This document shows, in pieces, positions 28,666 to 41,819 of a DNA stretch of 64,000 nt. Origin of the DNA: Vibrio gazogenes (GTDB lineage: Bacteria > Pseudomonadota > Gammaproteobacteria > Enterobacterales > Vibrionaceae); NCBI RefSeq assembly GCF_002196515.1, contig NZ_CP018835.1, positions 1,922,001 through 1,986,000 on the forward strand, read 5' to 3'. Each line of letters starts with the position of its first letter. Within the stretch, counting starts at the first letter, position 1. The notes under the pieces are model-generated. The model had not been told where the DNA came from. It made no database searches and worked only from the letters and a program-made list of their open reading frames with translations. Both the position numbers and the translations under genes were made by a program.

Positions 28666-30027
28666 TTACTTCCCGATACAGAAACTTGAAAAGATTCGTC
28701 CGAGTAAATCATCGGAACTGAATTCACCGGTGATCTCGTTGAGGTACTGTTGGGTGATGCGCAGTTCTTCAGCGAGAATCTCTCCGGCCATGTAGCCTTC
28801 AAGTTGCTGTTGGCCAATGGCTAGGTGTTCGGCGGCTTTGTCCAAAGCATCTAAGTGGCGGCGGCGGGCCATAAAGCTGCCTTCCTGACTACCGGTGAAT
28901 CCCATGCAGTCTTTGAGGTGGCTTCTCAGTGCCTCGACCCCGTCACCGGTTTTGGCCGAGAGCCGGATCAGCGTGGGGACATTGACGTGACAGATCCCCA
29001 TTTCTTCATTGGTTTGATCGGCTTTATTGCGGATCACGGTCATGCCGATATTGTCCGGGAGACGATCAACGAAATCCGGCCAGATTTCTTTCGGATCGGT
29101 GGCATCGGTTGTGGTGCCATCGACCATAAACAGAACGCGATCGGCTTGTTTGATTTCATCCCAGGCACGCTCAATCCCGATGCGTTCGACTTCGTCAGAA
29201 GCTTCCCGCAGCCCTGCGGTATCGATAATGTGCAGCGGCATACCATCAATGTGGATGTGCTCTCTCAGAACGTCGCGGGTGGTTCCGGCGATGTCGGTGA
29301 CAATCGCGGACTCTTTGCCGGAGAGTGCATTGAGCAGGCTCGATTTGCCCGCATTCGGCCGACCGGCGATGACGACTTTCATCCCTTCACGCATGATTGC
29401 GCCTTGGCTGGCTTCGCGCCGAACTTTGTCCAGATTATCAATAATTGTTTGCAGATCACCGGCAACTTTACCGTCAGCCAGAAAGTCGATCTCTTCTTCG
29501 GGGAAGTCGATTGCCGCTTCGACATAGATCCGCAGATGAATCAGTGACTCAACCAAGGTATGAATGCGGGTTGAGAATTGCCCTTGCAGGGATTGCAGTG
29601 CTGATTTGGCTGCCTGTTCGGAACTGGCATCGATCAAATCAGCAATCGCTTCGGCCTGTGCTAAATCCAGTTTGTCATTGAGAAATGCCCGCTCTGAAAA
29701 CTCACCGGGACGTGCGGCCCGAACTCCGGGAAGAGTCAGAATCCGTCGGATCAGCATATCCATCACGACGGGGCCACCGTGTCCTTGTAACTCAAGAACG
29801 TCTTCACCGGTAAACGAATGCGGGTTGGGGAAAAACAGGGCGATGCCTTGATCCAATTGGGTGCCGTCTTCATCCTGAAAAGGCAGATATTCTGCATATC
29901 GGGCGCGGAGTTTTTTCCCCGTTACGGCTTTGGCAACCTCAGTTGCTTTCGGGCCGGATACACGAATGATGCCGACACCACCACGGCCTGTCGGTGTTGC
30001 TTGTGCAACGATTGTATCTGTAGTCAT
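28666..30027 (-). CDS. mnmE: tRNA modification GTPase MnmE
   Basis: A 453-residue GTPase that works with MnmG on wobble uridines. It has an N-terminal folate-binding TrmE domain ([16 protein letters not shown]) and a central G domain inserted in a helical domain: P-loop [15 protein letters not shown]2/G3 TTRDV and DTAG, G4 as NKAD. The conserved C-terminal C-I-G-K is intact. Full length. In other vibrios it follows mioC directly; here about 3.2 kb intervenes. Confidence 0.97.
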   Translation of the reverse strand: MTTDTIVAQATPTGRGGVGIIRVSGPKATEVAKAVTGKKLRARYAEYLPFQDEDGTQLDQGIALFFPNPHSFTGEDVLELQGHGGPVVMDMLIRRILTLPGVRAARPGEFSERAFLNDKLDLAQAEAIADLIDASSEQAAKSALQSLQGQFSTRIHTLVESLIHLRIYVEAAIDFPEEEIDFLADGKVAGDLQTIIDNLDKVRREASQGAIMREGMKVVIAGRPNAGKSSLLNALSGKESAIVTDIAGTTRDVLREHIHIDGMPLHIIDTAGLREASDEVERIGIERAWDEIKQADRVLFMVDGTTTDATDPKEIWPDFVDRLPDNIGMTVIRNKADQTNEEMGICHVNVPTLIRLSAKTGDGVEALRSHLKDCMGFTGSQEGSFMARRRHLDALDKAAEHLAIGQQQLEGYMAGEILAEELRITQQYLNEITGEFSSDDLLGRIFSSFCIGK

Positions 30028-30059
30028 AGTGATTTTGTCTGTTCAGTCAAAAAAGGCAG

Positions 30060-30087
30060 TATCCATCATGGATTGTCATGATGGATA
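30060..30087. repeat. Perfect inverted repeat between yidC and mnmE
   Basis: TATCCATCATG and CATGATGGATA form an 11-bp perfect stem with loop GATTGT, 33 bp upstream of the mnmE start. No T-run follows. It could be an mRNA-processing or protein-binding site. Confidence 0.7.
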
Positions 30088-30114
30088 GTATGATGGGCAT
30101 TGTAATCAGCCGCT

Positions 30115-30146
30115 AATAAAAAGGCGACCCTTTGGCCGCCTCTTTT
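30115..30146 (-). terminator. Terminator of the rpmH-yidC operon
   Basis: On the minus strand AGGCGGCC, loop AAAG, GGTCGCCT (one G-T pair) is followed by TTTTTATT, 16 bp after the yidC stop. Confidence 0.85.
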
Positions 30147-30162
30147 CACATTGCTCAGGTTT

Positions 30163-31797
30163 CTACTTCTTCGAGTGTAAACCTTTCTTCTCCAGCGCTT
30201 TGTAGATCACCATTTGCTGGATCAGGGTTACGATGTTTGATACCAACCAGTACAACACCAGACCTGATGGGAAGAACAGGAAGAAGACCGTAAATGCGAC
30301 TGGCATAAATGTCATAATCTTCTGTTGCATCGGATCGGTAACGGTTGTCGGGCTCATCTTCTGCAACATGAACATACTTGCACCCATCAACAGTGGCAGG
30401 ATGTAGTACGGGTCTTGTGCAGACAAATCGTGGATCCAACCAAAGAACGGCTGGTGGCGGAGCTCAACAGATTCCATCAGTGCCCAGTAGAGCGAGATGA
30501 AAATTGGCATTTGCAGAATAATTGGGAAACAGCCACCCAGTGGGTTCACTTTTTCTTCTTTATATAGCGCCATCATTTCCTGGCTCATGCGTTGGCGATC
30601 ATCGCCAATGCGTTCACGCATGGCTTGCAACTTCGGTTGCAGCATGCGCATTTTTGCCATGGAAGTGTACTGAGCTTTGGTCAGTGGGTACATGACACCA
30701 CGGACGATAAAGGTCAGACAGATAATTGCGATACCCCAGTTTGAGACGATACCCTGAATAAAGGAAAGCAGGCTATGCAGTGGTTTGGCGATAAACCATA
30801 ACCAGCCATAATCGACCACGAGATCTAAATTTGGTGCTGTTGCTGCCATTTGGTCTTGTAATTTCGGGCCAACCCATAAGGTTGCATCGAAGTCTGTACT
30901 TTCGCCTGTTGCGATTGTCCGGTTTGGCTCTCTAATTCCGATATCACCAAGATTACGATTGGTCATCACCCGCGAAAAGAGTTTGGTATCCGGAGCCTGA
31001 CGTGGAATCCATGCCGCTGCAAAATAGTGCTGGATCATCGCTGCCCAGCCTTGACCATTATTCAATGTTTCATTGAGGGCATGATCTTTCATGTCACTGA
31101 AGCTGAATTTTTTGTAGCGGGTATCTTCTGTCGAATAAGCACCACCATGGTACGTTGACATGGCAAAGCTACTACCGGATGCTTCCAGAGTCTGACGAAG
31201 ATGCGCATACATGCCGACAGTCGCATTTTGACCCGATTGGTTATTGACGTTGAAATCAACATCAATCGCATAGCTGTTACGTCTTAGGATAAATGTTTTC
31301 GTGTAGGTGATGCCGTTCGCCTGATAAGACAATGGGACGCGAATTTCATCTTGACCATCTGCCAGTTGATAATGACTTTGGGTAACTTGATAAGTCGGGC
31401 GACCGTCTCTTTTATCGATGCCTTGCGGGCCAATCAGACCACTCTGAGCGATAAACTGAAAATTACTGTTCTTTTTCAGCAGCGCGAAAGGCTGATCAGA
31501 ATTCAATTCTTTGGAGTATTGATTCAGTTCAGCAGAAATGACGTCACCGCCCACTGTATTGATGGAAAGCGTGAGAACGTCCGTTTTCACGGTCACTATC
31601 TTTCCTGCAACATCCTGAGTTGATACGGGTTCAAACTCATCAGAATCTGAGCTTTGAGGAGCAGCAGGAACTGAACTACTTGATTGTGTCTGCTCAACCG
31701 CAGTTGGTGCAGGATTCTGTGCTACTTGCCATTTCTGGAACAGTAAGAAAGAAACCAGCGCCAAAGCGATTAACAGGATATTACGTTGAGAATCCAT
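30163..31797 (-). CDS. yidC: Membrane protein insertase YidC
   Basis: A 544-residue inner-membrane insertase that works alone or with SecYEG. The N-terminal helix ([18 protein letters not shown]) is followed by a large periplasmic beta-sandwich (about residues 60-340) and a C-terminal 60K core of five membrane helices with the hydrophilic-groove arginine in [15 protein letters not shown]. The basic C-tail (KKGLHSKK) suits ribosome contact. It lies 2 bp after yidD in the rpmH-rnpA-yidD-yidC-mnmE order. Confidence 0.97.
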   Translation of the reverse strand: MDSQRNILLIALALVSFLLFQKWQVAQNPAPTAVEQTQSSSSVPAAPQSSDSDEFEPVSTQDVAGKIVTVKTDVLTLSINTVGGDVISAELNQYSKELNSDQPFALLKKNSNFQFIAQSGLIGPQGIDKRDGRPTYQVTQSHYQLADGQDEIRVPLSYQANGITYTKTFILRRNSYAIDVDFNVNNQSGQNATVGMYAHLRQTLEASGSSFAMSTYHGGAYSTEDTRYKKFSFSDMKDHALNETLNNGQGWAAMIQHYFAAAWIPRQAPDTKLFSRVMTNRNLGDIGIREPNRTIATGESTDFDATLWVGPKLQDQMAATAPNLDLVVDYGWLWFIAKPLHSLLSFIQGIVSNWGIAIICLTFIVRGVMYPLTKAQYTSMAKMRMLQPKLQAMRERIGDDRQRMSQEMMALYKEEKVNPLGGCFPIILQMPIFISLYWALMESVELRHQPFFGWIHDLSAQDPYYILPLLMGASMFMLQKMSPTTVTDPMQQKIMTFMPVAFTVFFLFFPSGLVLYWLVSNIVTLIQQMVIYKALEKKGLHSKK

Positions 31798-31799
31798 CG

Positions 31800-32057
31800 T
31801 TATTTATCTCTGTCTTGTCTTGGGTTAGGTGGAACGGGGTCATAGCCCCCTTCATTCAGAGGGTGGCATTTTAATAGACGTTTGCCTGATAACCAACATC
31901 CTTTTACAAAACCGTGAGCTTTCAATGCTTCTATCGCATATCGAGAGCAGGTCGGTGTAAATCGGCAACGTGGTCCTAACAGAGGGCTAATGAACCATCT
32001 GTATAGATAAATCAGTCCGATGACTAACCACGATAAGGGCGAGACAGGCGTTGCCAT
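31800..32057 (-). CDS. yidD: Membrane protein insertion efficiency factor YidD
   Basis: An 85-residue small membrane-associated protein with the family core [20 protein letters not shown] and the invariant Cys pair region, plus [13 protein letters not shown]. Its start overlaps the rnpA 3' end by 34 bp, the usual arrangement. It assists YidC-dependent insertion. Confidence 0.95.
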   Translation of the reverse strand: MATPVSPLSWLVIGLIYLYRWFISPLLGPRCRFTPTCSRYAIEALKAHGFVKGCWLSGKRLLKCHPLNEGGYDPVPPNPRQDRDK

Positions 32058-32380
32058 AGTTTATCAAACAGCCTTGTTATTTCGTCATTGCTGAGTTCCT
32101 GAGCGCTTTTTTTCGCAATCACGACAAAGTCTTTGTGCGGTAATTCGTGCTGCTTCAGGCGAAAACTTTCTCGGGCAAGCCGTTTAAAACGATTGCGCCC
32201 AACGGCAGTTTTAATCTGTTTTTTCGGAACGGCTAATCCCAGTCTTGGATGGGATAAAGCGTTTTTACGGGCAATGATGGTAAAATGAGGAGAGCCAGCA
32301 CTACGAGCTTGCTGGAATACATATCGGTAGTGTTCGGGAGTTAACAAACGTAACTCCCGACGAAAAGCGTACTTGTTCAA
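32024..32380 (-). CDS. rnpA: Ribonuclease P protein component RnpA
   Basis: A 118-residue basic protein that binds the RNase P RNA and pre-tRNA leaders. The RNR motif is intact ([22 protein letters not shown], key residues Arg and Asn in GRNRFKR), as is the N-terminal [13 protein letters not shown] strand. Overlaps yidD; rpmH lies 13 bp upstream. Confidence 0.97.
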   Translation of the reverse strand: MNKYAFRRELRLLTPEHYRYVFQQARSAGSPHFTIIARKNALSHPRLGLAVPKKQIKTAVGRNRFKRLARESFRLKQHELPHKDFVVIAKKSAQELSNDEITRLFDKLWQRLSRPYRG

Positions 32381-32393
32381 AATAATTCAGATA

Positions 32394-32528
32394 TTATTTT
32401 GACAGGCGTGCACGGCCTTTCGCACGACGTGCGTTAATTACTTTACGACCGTTCTTAGTTGCCATACGAGCACGGAAACCGTGAGTACGTTTGCGCTTCA
32501 GAACTGTAGGTTGAAAAGTGCGTTTCAT
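32394..32528 (-). CDS. rpmH: 50S ribosomal protein L34
   Basis: A 44-residue, highly basic protein. Translation gives [18 protein letters not shown] followed by [17 protein letters not shown] and a short basic tail, the universal L34 sequence. First gene of the rpmH-rnpA-yidD-yidC run. Confidence 0.98.
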
Positions 32529-32790
32529 TGTTTTTACCTTACTGATCAGTAGTTTCTAGGTTCTTGTTAAACCCGGCGTTGGGCTCTATTTGCCTCTTTT
32601 TCAAGAGAGTAAAATCCGACGCCTTGCAACAAAGAGGCGGAATTGTAATCACTGCCACCGATGGTGTCAATAATTGGGGAAACGAAGCGTCTGAATCTCT
32701 GGCTTATAAACTGCTTTTATCTCGGTTTTGCTAACCGCTAATCAAAGCAAATCGGCACGATACTGCGCTTCATTTCAATTTAGTCGGGCG

Positions 32791-32818
32791 ATTATACGTT
32801 GTACGGATAAAATCTCAA
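32791..32818 (-). promoter_or_regulatory. Promoter of rpmH operon
   Basis: Minus strand TTGAGA (32813-32818), 16-bp spacer, TATAAT (32791-32796). The mRNA leader to rpmH is about 255 nt and contains T-rich and palindromic tracts, but no gene. Confidence 0.75.
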
Positions 32819-32824
32819 GGATCC

Positions 32825-33562
32825 TTATTCGATCCCGACTTGATTTAAGAATTTTTTCAAGCGGATATCCTGTGGATTATCGAATATATCCTGTGGAGAT
32901 CCTTGTTCAACAATGTTGCCTTCAGCCATAAAGATCACGCGATCCGCGACTTCTTTGGCAAATTGCATCTCATGGGTGACCACCAGCATGGTTTGATGAA
33001 CTCGGGCCAGTTTTTTCATTAAGCTCAGTACTTCGCCCACCCACTCTGGATCGAGCGCCGATGTCGGTTCATCGAATAGCAGGAGTTCCGGCTCCTGAGC
33101 CATTGCCCGGCCAATGCCTACGCGCTGTTGCTGACCACCGGAAAGTGATGCCGGATACTGTTCGCTTTTATCCCCAAGTCCGATGTCATTGAGAATTTGC
33201 TGAGCACGCTCATACGCTTGATCTTTTTTCCAGCCCCGGACGGTGATCAATCCTTCTGCGATGTTCTGTTTTGCTGTCAGGTGCGCAAAGAGTGCATAGT
33301 TTTGAAATACAAATCCGGTTTTACGTCTGAGTGCCAGTACATCATTTTTATTCGGATTGGTACTATCGACGCTCACATCACCGATGGTAATTGAGCCTTG
33401 GTCGGCACTCTCCAGAAAATTCACGCAGCGCAGTAGCGTTGATTTTCCGGTGCCGCTCGATCCGATAATGACAATGATTTCGCCTTGATTGATTTCAAGA
33501 TCAATCCCTTTGAGAACTTCACTCTCTCCGAAACGTTTATGAATATTGGTTAACTTGATCAT
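32825..33562 (-). CDS. Polar amino-acid ABC transporter, ATP-binding protein
   Basis: A 245-residue ABC ATPase of the GlnQ/HisP/TcyN class. Walker A GSSGTGKS (about residue 34), signature [16 protein letters not shown], Walker [14 protein letters not shown] and the switch His in [12 protein letters not shown] are all intact. The gene starts four bases inside the permease gene, so they are translationally coupled. The substrate is most likely cystine or another polar amino acid, judging from the binding protein. Confidence 0.92.
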   Translation of the reverse strand: MIKLTNIHKRFGESEVLKGIDLEINQGEIIVIIGSSGTGKSTLLRCVNFLESADQGSITIGDVSVDSTNPNKNDVLALRRKTGFVFQNYALFAHLTAKQNIAEGLITVRGWKKDQAYERAQQILNDIGLGDKSEQYPASLSGGQQQRVGIGRAMAQEPELLLFDEPTSALDPEWVGEVLSLMKKLARVHQTMLVVTHEMQFAKEVADRVIFMAEGNIVEQGSPQDIFDNPQDIRLKKFLNQVGIE

Positions 33563-34230
33563 CTCATATACGCCTTATTGAGTTTGTGTTCTGCCCAGCT
33601 TTGTACTCGGGTCAGGATAATGGTGATTCCCCAGTAAATGAAAGAGACGGCGAGGAAAGCTTCAAAATAATGAAAGCTGGAAGAGGCTTCCATTTGTGCT
33701 TTCGCCATAATTTCAGCAACCCCGAGCGTGAATGCCAGTGAGGTTGATTTGATCATATCGATGAAATAGTTCATCAGTGAAGGTAAAGCGATCCGTGTGG
33801 CTTGTGGCAGGATAATACGACGCATCGATTGAGTGGTTGTCATACCGATAGATAAGCTCGCTTCCATCTGGCTTCTGTCCACGCCAATAATTGCAGCACG
33901 AATGGTTTCCGCCATATAAGCCGCAAAATGGAGCGCTAAACCGAGAATCGCGGCACTATAAGCATCCATTCCGGTCATGATCGGGAAAACTTGTGGTAAT
34001 CCATAATAAAAGAGGAACAACTGGACGAGCAGCGGTGTGCCCCGAAAATAGCTAATATAAAGTTGGCAAATCTGATCGAGTACTGGGATACGGAAGACCC
34101 GGATATTCGCAATGATGACCGATAAAATGATGGAAAGTATCATGCCCCAACAGGCTAACTCTATTGTAATGCCGAGATACTTAAGCAGGATTGGCATCAG
34201 CTCCAGCATATATTGAAAATCAAAACCCAT
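33559..34230 (-). CDS. Polar amino-acid ABC transporter, permease
   Basis: A 223-residue HisM/GlnP-type inner-membrane permease. Hydrophobic helices surround the EAA loop ([27 protein letters not shown], key Glu replaced by Ser-Ile at the start but the G and the following pattern kept). It is downstream of the binding-protein gene after a 167-bp gap with a strong hairpin, and overlaps the ATPase gene. Confidence 0.92.
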   Translation of the reverse strand: MGFDFQYMLELMPILLKYLGITIELACWGMILSIILSVIIANIRVFRIPVLDQICQLYISYFRGTPLLVQLFLFYYGLPQVFPIMTGMDAYSAAILGLALHFAAYMAETIRAAIIGVDRSQMEASLSIGMTTTQSMRRIILPQATRIALPSLMNYFIDMIKSTSLAFTLGVAEIMAKAQMEASSSFHYFEAFLAVSFIYWGITIILTRVQSWAEHKLNKAYMR

Positions 34231-34324
34231 AATGTGTGTCTTCTTTTTTTATCAGGGAATCAGCAACTGACAGCGGTCAGTGATTCCTGAATGTTGGTGT
34301 TAATGCATTTGTGTGTTTAAAAAG

Positions 34325-34356
34325 AAACCCACTGTGCTGGTTCAGACAGTGGGTTT
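34325..34356 (-). terminator. Intercistronic hairpin after the binding-protein gene
   Basis: AAACCCACTGT and ACAGTGGGTTT make a perfect 11-bp stem with a 10-nt loop. It sits between the binding-protein stop and the permease start. Such hairpins often reduce downstream expression or stabilise the upstream mRNA, giving excess binding protein. Confidence 0.75.
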
Positions 34357-34397
34357 ATATAGTGTCATGATTCATCAGGAATCATGCCGATGGTTCA

Positions 34398-35147
34398 TTA
34401 TCTTTTTGTAATGTCTGTATTGAACCATTTTTCTGAAATCTGGCTCAGTGTTCCGTCAGCACGCATATCTGCGAGAGCTTTGTTGACTTCACCCTGAAGC
34501 TTCTTACCTCTTTTATTATTGAGGAAAGGCCAGGCATTCTCAATAGTTTCGAATGGTTTTCCTGCCAATTGAAGTGGTAAGCCTGATTTTTGAATCACTT
34601 CCAGAATAGAAAGACGATCCATAACAAAAGCATCGATTCGACCCAGAGCAACATCTTGTTCAAAGCTTGAGTCATAAGTTTTGATGTTGATTTGATGATC
34701 TGCATCGTGCTCACGTAACAGTTGTTCAAAGTTAGAACCTAAGTTAACGGCAACGGTTTTACCTTTCAGGTCATCCAGGCTGTGAATGGTATTATTACCT
34801 TTACGTACAGCGATTTGAGCACCATCAATCACGTATGGGTCTGAGAAAAGATATTTTTGTTTGCGGGCATCAGTGATGGTGATCTGGTTTGAGATCGTAT
34901 CGACTCGCCCTGTTTCTAACAGACCAAACAGACCCGAGAAGCTTGCGGTTACAAATTTCACTTGATAGTCATTGCGTTTGCCTATTTCTTTCCATAGATC
35001 AACTTCAAATCCTTGTAGTTCATCTTTTTTAACAAACGTGAACGGGAAGTAGCGGCCAGACATGCCGACTTTTACCTCTGTTGCTGCATGGACATTGATA
35101 GTTGTCAATGTGAGAGCCGCAATTGCAGCAATAAACCATTTTTTCAT
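34398..35147 (-). CDS. Polar amino-acid ABC transporter, periplasmic binding protein
   Basis: A 249-residue SBP_bac_3 family protein (FliY/TcyJ-like). I start at MKKWFIAAIAALTL (35147) with GGAGC upstream; this gives a clean signal peptide ending near VHA-ATEV. Ligand-site landmarks: FPFTFVKKDELQGFEVDL, VDTISNQITITDARK, and C-terminal DGTLSQISEKWF. Closest remembered relative is the cystine-binding FliY of E. coli, but the substrate is inferred. First gene of the three-gene transporter operon. Confidence 0.88.
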   Translation of the reverse strand: MKKWFIAAIAALTLTTINVHAATEVKVGMSGRYFPFTFVKKDELQGFEVDLWKEIGKRNDYQVKFVTASFSGLFGLLETGRVDTISNQITITDARKQKYLFSDPYVIDGAQIAVRKGNNTIHSLDDLKGKTVAVNLGSNFEQLLREHDADHQINIKTYDSSFEQDVALGRIDAFVMDRLSILEVIQKSGLPLQLAGKPFETIENAWPFLNNKRGKKLQGEVNKALADMRADGTLSQISEKWFNTDITKR

Positions 35148-35541
35148 GTTGAGCTCCAAAATCTTTCGGGCGCTTATTTTAATGACATATAGCACAACAA
35201 AAGAAATAACCATAAGTTATGGTTCATAACCTATAATAAAAATATGAATATCCATTCATATTGTTTATCTCTTGTAATGATCTCTATCAGGACCGAGAAC
35301 CGCTATATTTTACAAAATGTGATTATACGCATTTGGGGATAACTTTGTAAGATCGACGTTTTTGTGCATGAACATGTGGGTAAAGTAGGGACATTTGGGG
35401 TGGATCCAAGAATAAATTGGCCAAAAAGTGTGAATAACTTGGATCTAGTTTACAGGATTGACGATCAATCACTGGCGATCTTGAAGATCAACAGGTAGAA
35501 TTGCCAATCTTTATCGATCATCTAATCGGAGTGAGGGAACA
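35148..35541 (+). promoter_or_regulatory. dnaA regulatory region
   Basis: A 394-bp gap between divergent genes. It contains DnaA-box-like 9-mers TGTGGGTAA (35375-35383) and TGTGAATAA (35429-35437), and several GATC sites, consistent with DnaA autoregulation and Dam/SeqA timing. No coding sequence seen. Confidence 0.7.
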
Positions 35542-36945
35542 GTGTCATCTTCTCTTTGGTTGCAATGTTTGCAACAGCTTCAGGAAGAGCTTCCTGCGAC
35601 AGAATTCAGTATGTGGGTTCGACCGCTGCAAGCCGAGCTCAATGACAATACTCTCACTTTATTCGCCCCCAACCGTTTTGTGCTTGATTGGGTTCGAGAT
35701 AAGTATCTCAATAGCATCAATCGCCTTCTCAACGAGTATTGTGGGAGTGATATTCCAAGTTTACGCTTCGAAATTGGCAATCGTCCGGTTGCTGAGCAGA
35801 AACGCACGCCGGTACGTACGCCGGCTGATGTTGCTGCCGAGTCGTCAGCGCCTGCCCGACTGCAAGCCAGAAAACCCATCCATAAAACTTGGGATGATGA
35901 GTCGGCACCGATCGAGATTAACTATCGGTCGAATATGAACCCGAAGCATAAGTTCAATAACTTTGTCGAAGGTAAATCGAACCAGCTTGGTCTCGCAGCA
36001 GCAAAACAAGTATCCGATAATCCGGGAGCAGCCTACAATCCTCTCTTCTTATACGGTGGTACCGGTTTAGGTAAAACGCACCTGTTACATGCAGTTGGCA
36101 ATGCGATCGTTGATCATAACCCACAAGCAAAAGTGGTTTATATGCATTCTGAGCGGTTTGTGCAGGATATGGTAAAAGCACTGCAAAATAATGCGATAGA
36201 AGAATTCAAACGCTACTACCGTAGCGTCGATGCGCTTTTGATCGATGATATTCAGTTTTTTGCCAACAAAGAGCGTTCTCAAGAGGAATTTTTCCACACC
36301 TTCAATGCATTGCTGGAAGGGAATCAACAAATCATTCTGACATCCGATCGTTATCCGAAAGAAATTCACGGTGTAGAAGATCGTCTTAAATCCCGGTTTG
36401 GCTGGGGCTTGACGGTCGCGATTGAACCCCCTGAATTGGAAACGCGAGTCGCCATTTTGATGAAGAAAGCGGAAGACCACCAGATTCATCTGGCTGATGA
36501 AGTGGCTTTCTTTATTGCCAAACGACTGCGCTCGAATGTCCGTGAGCTTGAAGGCGCACTTAATCGTGTCATTGCTAATGCTAACTTTACCGGTCGGCCG
36601 ATTACAATTGACTTTGTCCGTGAAGCGTTGCGTGATTTATTGGCTTTACAGGAAAAATTGGTCACGATTGATAATATCCAGAAAACTGTGGCTGAGTATT
36701 ATAAAATCAAAGTTGCAGATTTACTGTCGAAGCGTCGTTCACGTTCGGTTGCCCGGCCTCGTCAATTAGCGATGGCATTGGCAAAGGAGCTAACTAACCA
36801 TAGCTTGCCAGAAATTGGTGATGCATTTGGCGGACGCGATCATACGACGGTTCTTCATGCTTGTCGTAAGATCGAGCAGTTAAGAGAAGAAAGCCATGAT
36901 ATTAAGGAAGATTATTCCAATCTAATTCGGACGCTCTCTTCCTGA
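35542..36945 (+). CDS. dnaA: Chromosomal replication initiator DnaA
   Basis: A 467-residue AAA+ initiator that opens oriC, 11 kb away in this window. It starts with GTG ([14 protein letters not shown]) after a GAGGGAACA ribosome site, a weak start that is also used in other vibrios. Domain I is residues 1-80, then a linker. The AAA+ domain has Walker [12 protein letters not shown] and Walker [10 protein letters not shown], and the C-terminal DNA-binding domain carries the signature [15 protein letters not shown]. Full length. First gene of dnaA-dnaN-recF-gyrB. Confidence 0.98.
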   Translation: MSSSLWLQCLQQLQEELPATEFSMWVRPLQAELNDNTLTLFAPNRFVLDWVRDKYLNSINRLLNEYCGSDIPSLRFEIGNRPVAEQKRTPVRTPADVAAESSAPARLQARKPIHKTWDDESAPIEINYRSNMNPKHKFNNFVEGKSNQLGLAAAKQVSDNPGAAYNPLFLYGGTGLGKTHLLHAVGNAIVDHNPQAKVVYMHSERFVQDMVKALQNNAIEEFKRYYRSVDALLIDDIQFFANKERSQEEFFHTFNALLEGNQQIILTSDRYPKEIHGVEDRLKSRFGWGLTVAIEPPELETRVAILMKKAEDHQIHLADEVAFFIAKRLRSNVRELEGALNRVIANANFTGRPITIDFVREALRDLLALQEKLVTIDNIQKTVAEYYKIKVADLLSKRRSRSVARPRQLAMALAKELTNHSLPEIGDAFGGRDHTTVLHACRKIEQLREESHDIKEDYSNLIRTLSS

Positions 36946-37043
36946 TATCTGGACAAAAAATTAATCGTCATACAGAACAAATAGCACGGTGTCGTCAATC
37001 TCCGACCTGATTCGGTGGCGTGACATATAATAAAGAGCGAACT

Positions 37044-38144
37044 ATGAAATTTACCATTGAACGTAGCCATTTGATTAAACCGCTTCAGCAAGTATCGGGA
37101 ACGGTTGGTGGACGGACAACATTGCCGATTCTCGGTAATCTGTTGTTGGCGGTTGAAGGTGATACCCTCATGCTGACGGCCACCGATCTGGAAGTTGAAT
37201 TGGTTGGTAAAATTGCTCTGGAAGGTGATGTGGAGCCTGGCCGCGTAACCGTGCCAGCCCGCAAATTACTCGATATTTGTCGCGGACTGCCCGATGATGC
37301 GATGATTTCTGTTTTATTAGACGGTGATCGATTACAGATTCGTTCCGGTCGCAGTCGTTTTTCTTTGGCAACGTTGCCAGCAAAAGATTTCCCGAATATT
37401 GAAGACTGGCAGAGTGAATTATCACTCACTTTGTCACAGGCAGACCTACGTGGACTGATCGAAAAAACGCAATTTTCGATGGCCAATCAGGATGTTCGCT
37501 ACTATCTCAACGGGATGTTGTTTGATATCGAAGAGACAACATTGCGCTCTGTGGCAACCGATGGTCACCGGATGGCTGTTGCTCAAGTGTCATTACCGGA
37601 ACCATTGGCTGCACAACAAATTATCGTGCCGCGTAAAGGCGTTCTGGAACTGGTGAAATTGCTCGATATGCCGGAACAGCCGGTTATCGTGCAAATTGGT
37701 AGTGCAAACATCCGTATTGAGGTGAATCAGTTTATTTTTACCTCAAAATTGATCGATGGTCGTTTTCCTGATTACCGCCGCGTGTTGCCGCAGAGTACCA
37801 ATAAAGCGCTGGTGGCATCTTGTGATATCTTGCGTCATGCGTTTTCTCGCGCTGCGATTCTGTCGAATGAAAAATTTCGCGGTGTGCGCCTGAATATTGA
37901 TGGCAGTGATATGCGGATTACAGCGAATAATCCGGAGCAGGAAGAAGCAGAAGAATTGTTAGATGTTCATTTTGAAGGTGAGCCGATAGAAATCGGCTTT
38001 AACGTGAGTTACGTACTGGATGTCCTCAATACATTGAAGTGCGATAATGTCCGAATGTCGATGTCAGACTCGAATGCCAGTGCTTTGATCGAAAATGTCG
38101 AAGACGATAGTGCGATGTATGTCGTTATGCCGATCCGGTTATAA
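37044..38144 (+). CDS. dnaN: DNA polymerase III beta sliding clamp
   Basis: A 366-residue clamp with three DnaN repeats. I start at MKFTIERSHL (37044), the family start; an ATG eight codons upstream is less likely. The C-terminus ends in the conserved MYVVMPIRL hydrophobic pocket strand. Second gene of the dnaA operon. Confidence 0.97.
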   Translation: MKFTIERSHLIKPLQQVSGTVGGRTTLPILGNLLLAVEGDTLMLTATDLEVELVGKIALEGDVEPGRVTVPARKLLDICRGLPDDAMISVLLDGDRLQIRSGRSRFSLATLPAKDFPNIEDWQSELSLTLSQADLRGLIEKTQFSMANQDVRYYLNGMLFDIEETTLRSVATDGHRMAVAQVSLPEPLAAQQIIVPRKGVLELVKLLDMPEQPVIVQIGSANIRIEVNQFIFTSKLIDGRFPDYRRVLPQSTNKALVASCDILRHAFSRAAILSNEKFRGVRLNIDGSDMRITANNPEQEEAEELLDVHFEGEPIEIGFNVSYVLDVLNTLKCDNVRMSMSDSNASALIENVEDDSAMYVVMPIRL

Positions 38145-38186
38145 GTCTGAGCAGTCAATGAATGCATTCGAACGATAGATTGAAGT

Positions 38187-39266
38187 ATGCCACTTTCGCG
38201 CTTAATGATTCAGCAATTTAGGAATATCAAAGCCTGTGATATCTCATTATCATCAGGCTTTAACTTTCTTATCGGGGCGAATGGCAGCGGTAAAACCAGC
38301 GTACTTGAAGCGATTTATATGCTGGGTCACGGACGTTCGTTTAAAAGTAGTTTAACAGGCAGAGTGATCCAAAATGAGTGTCAGGAGCTGTTTGTTCATG
38401 GCCGTTTTTTGAACCCCGACCAAATTGAGATACCGATTGGCATTAATAAGCAGCGCGATGGCACGGTTGAGGTTAAAATAGGGGGGCAGGCCGGACAAAA
38501 ATTGGCTCAGCTGGCGCAGGTATTACCCCTGCAATTGATTCATCCTGAAGGCTTTGAATTGCTGACGGATGGTCCGAAACAGCGACGGGCATTTCTCGAC
38601 TGGGGAATCTTTCATTCCGTCGTGGCTTTTTTTGAGGCTTGGGGACGTTTTCGTCGTCTGAATAAGCAACGTAATGCGTTACTGAAAACCGCGACGGATT
38701 ATCGAGAACTCAAATATTGGGATGCGGAATTGGCGCATCTGGCTGAACAGATTGATGCATGGCGTGCCGATTATGTGGCGCAAATCAAGCCAGTGGCAGA
38801 AGCATTGTGTCAGTCATTTTTACCGGAATTTGAAATCCAGTTACAATACTATCGTGGCTGGGAAAAAGAGACGTTATATCAAACGCTTCTCGAAAGAAAT
38901 TTTGAACGCGATAAAATGTTGGGTTACACATTCAGTGGGCCGAATAAAGCGGATTTAAGAATAAAAGTGAACGGTACACCGGTTGAGGATGTTTTGTCGC
39001 GCGGTCAGCTTAAGTTGATGGTTTGTGCCCTACGGGTCGCACAAGGACAACACTTAACATCCTTAACGGGTAAGCAATGTATTTATCTCATTGATGATTT
39101 TGCTTCCGAGCTGGACAGCGAGCGCCGTAAAAGGTTAGCAGACTGTTTAAAAGCGACCGGAGCGCAAGTTTTTGTAAGCTCTATTACCCGAGAACAGGTG
39201 GATGACATGTGTATGTCAGACAGCAAATTGTTCCATGTGGAACAAGGCCGGATAGAGCAAGGATAA
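38187..39266 (+). CDS. recF: Recombination mediator RecF
   Basis: A 359-residue SMC-like ATPase that loads RecA at gaps with RecO and RecR. Walker [13 protein letters not shown] (about residues 31-42), ABC signature region [14 protein letters not shown] and Walker [13 protein letters not shown] are intact. It is 19 bp before gyrB. A near-palindromic site (39229-39246) lies within its last codons. Confidence 0.97.
   Translation: MPLSRLMIQQFRNIKACDISLSSGFNFLIGANGSGKTSVLEAIYMLGHGRSFKSSLTGRVIQNECQELFVHGRFLNPDQIEIPIGINKQRDGTVEVKIGGQAGQKLAQLAQVLPLQLIHPEGFELLTDGPKQRRAFLDWGIFHSVVAFFEAWGRFRRLNKQRNALLKTATDYRELKYWDAELAHLAEQIDAWRADYVAQIKPVAEALCQSFLPEFEIQLQYYRGWEKETLYQTLLERNFERDKMLGYTFSGPNKADLRIKVNGTPVEDVLSRGQLKLMVCALRVAQGQHLTSLTGKQCIYLIDDFASELDSERRKRLADCLKATGAQVFVSSITREQVDDMCMSDSKLFHVEQGRIEQG
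39229..39246. other. parS-like inverted repeat inside the recF 3' end
   Basis: TTGTTCCA, TG, TGGAACAA: perfect 8-bp arms. The inner 16 bp differ from the parS consensus TGTTTCACGTGAAACA at three positions, including the central C. It lies 17 kb from parAB and 15 kb from oriC. It could be chance, since it is within coding sequence. Confidence 0.3.
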
Positions 39267-39282
39267 AAAATAAAGAGAGTAA

Positions 39283-41700
<2,418 letters not shown>

Positions 41701-41713
41701 TCGGCATTTGTGT

Positions 41714-41739
41714 GATCTCAGACTTCCTGGTCTGGGATC
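41714..41739 (+). terminator. Possible gyrB terminator hairpin
   Basis: GATCTCAGAC, loop TTCCTG, GTCTGGGATC (one G-T pair), 14 bp after the gyrB stop. The T-tract behind it is poor, so termination may be weak. Confidence 0.5.
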
Positions 41740-41819
41740 TCAATTTCGTGGTCTAATGTCTCATTATCTAATAATTTTAGGGGTATGAAGCCCAATTGAA
41801 CTAAAAACGTACGATAAGC

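Noticed and set aside
28855-29547. 230-codon frame opposite mnmE
   Set aside because: It is the antisense shadow of the well-conserved mnmE GTPase domain.
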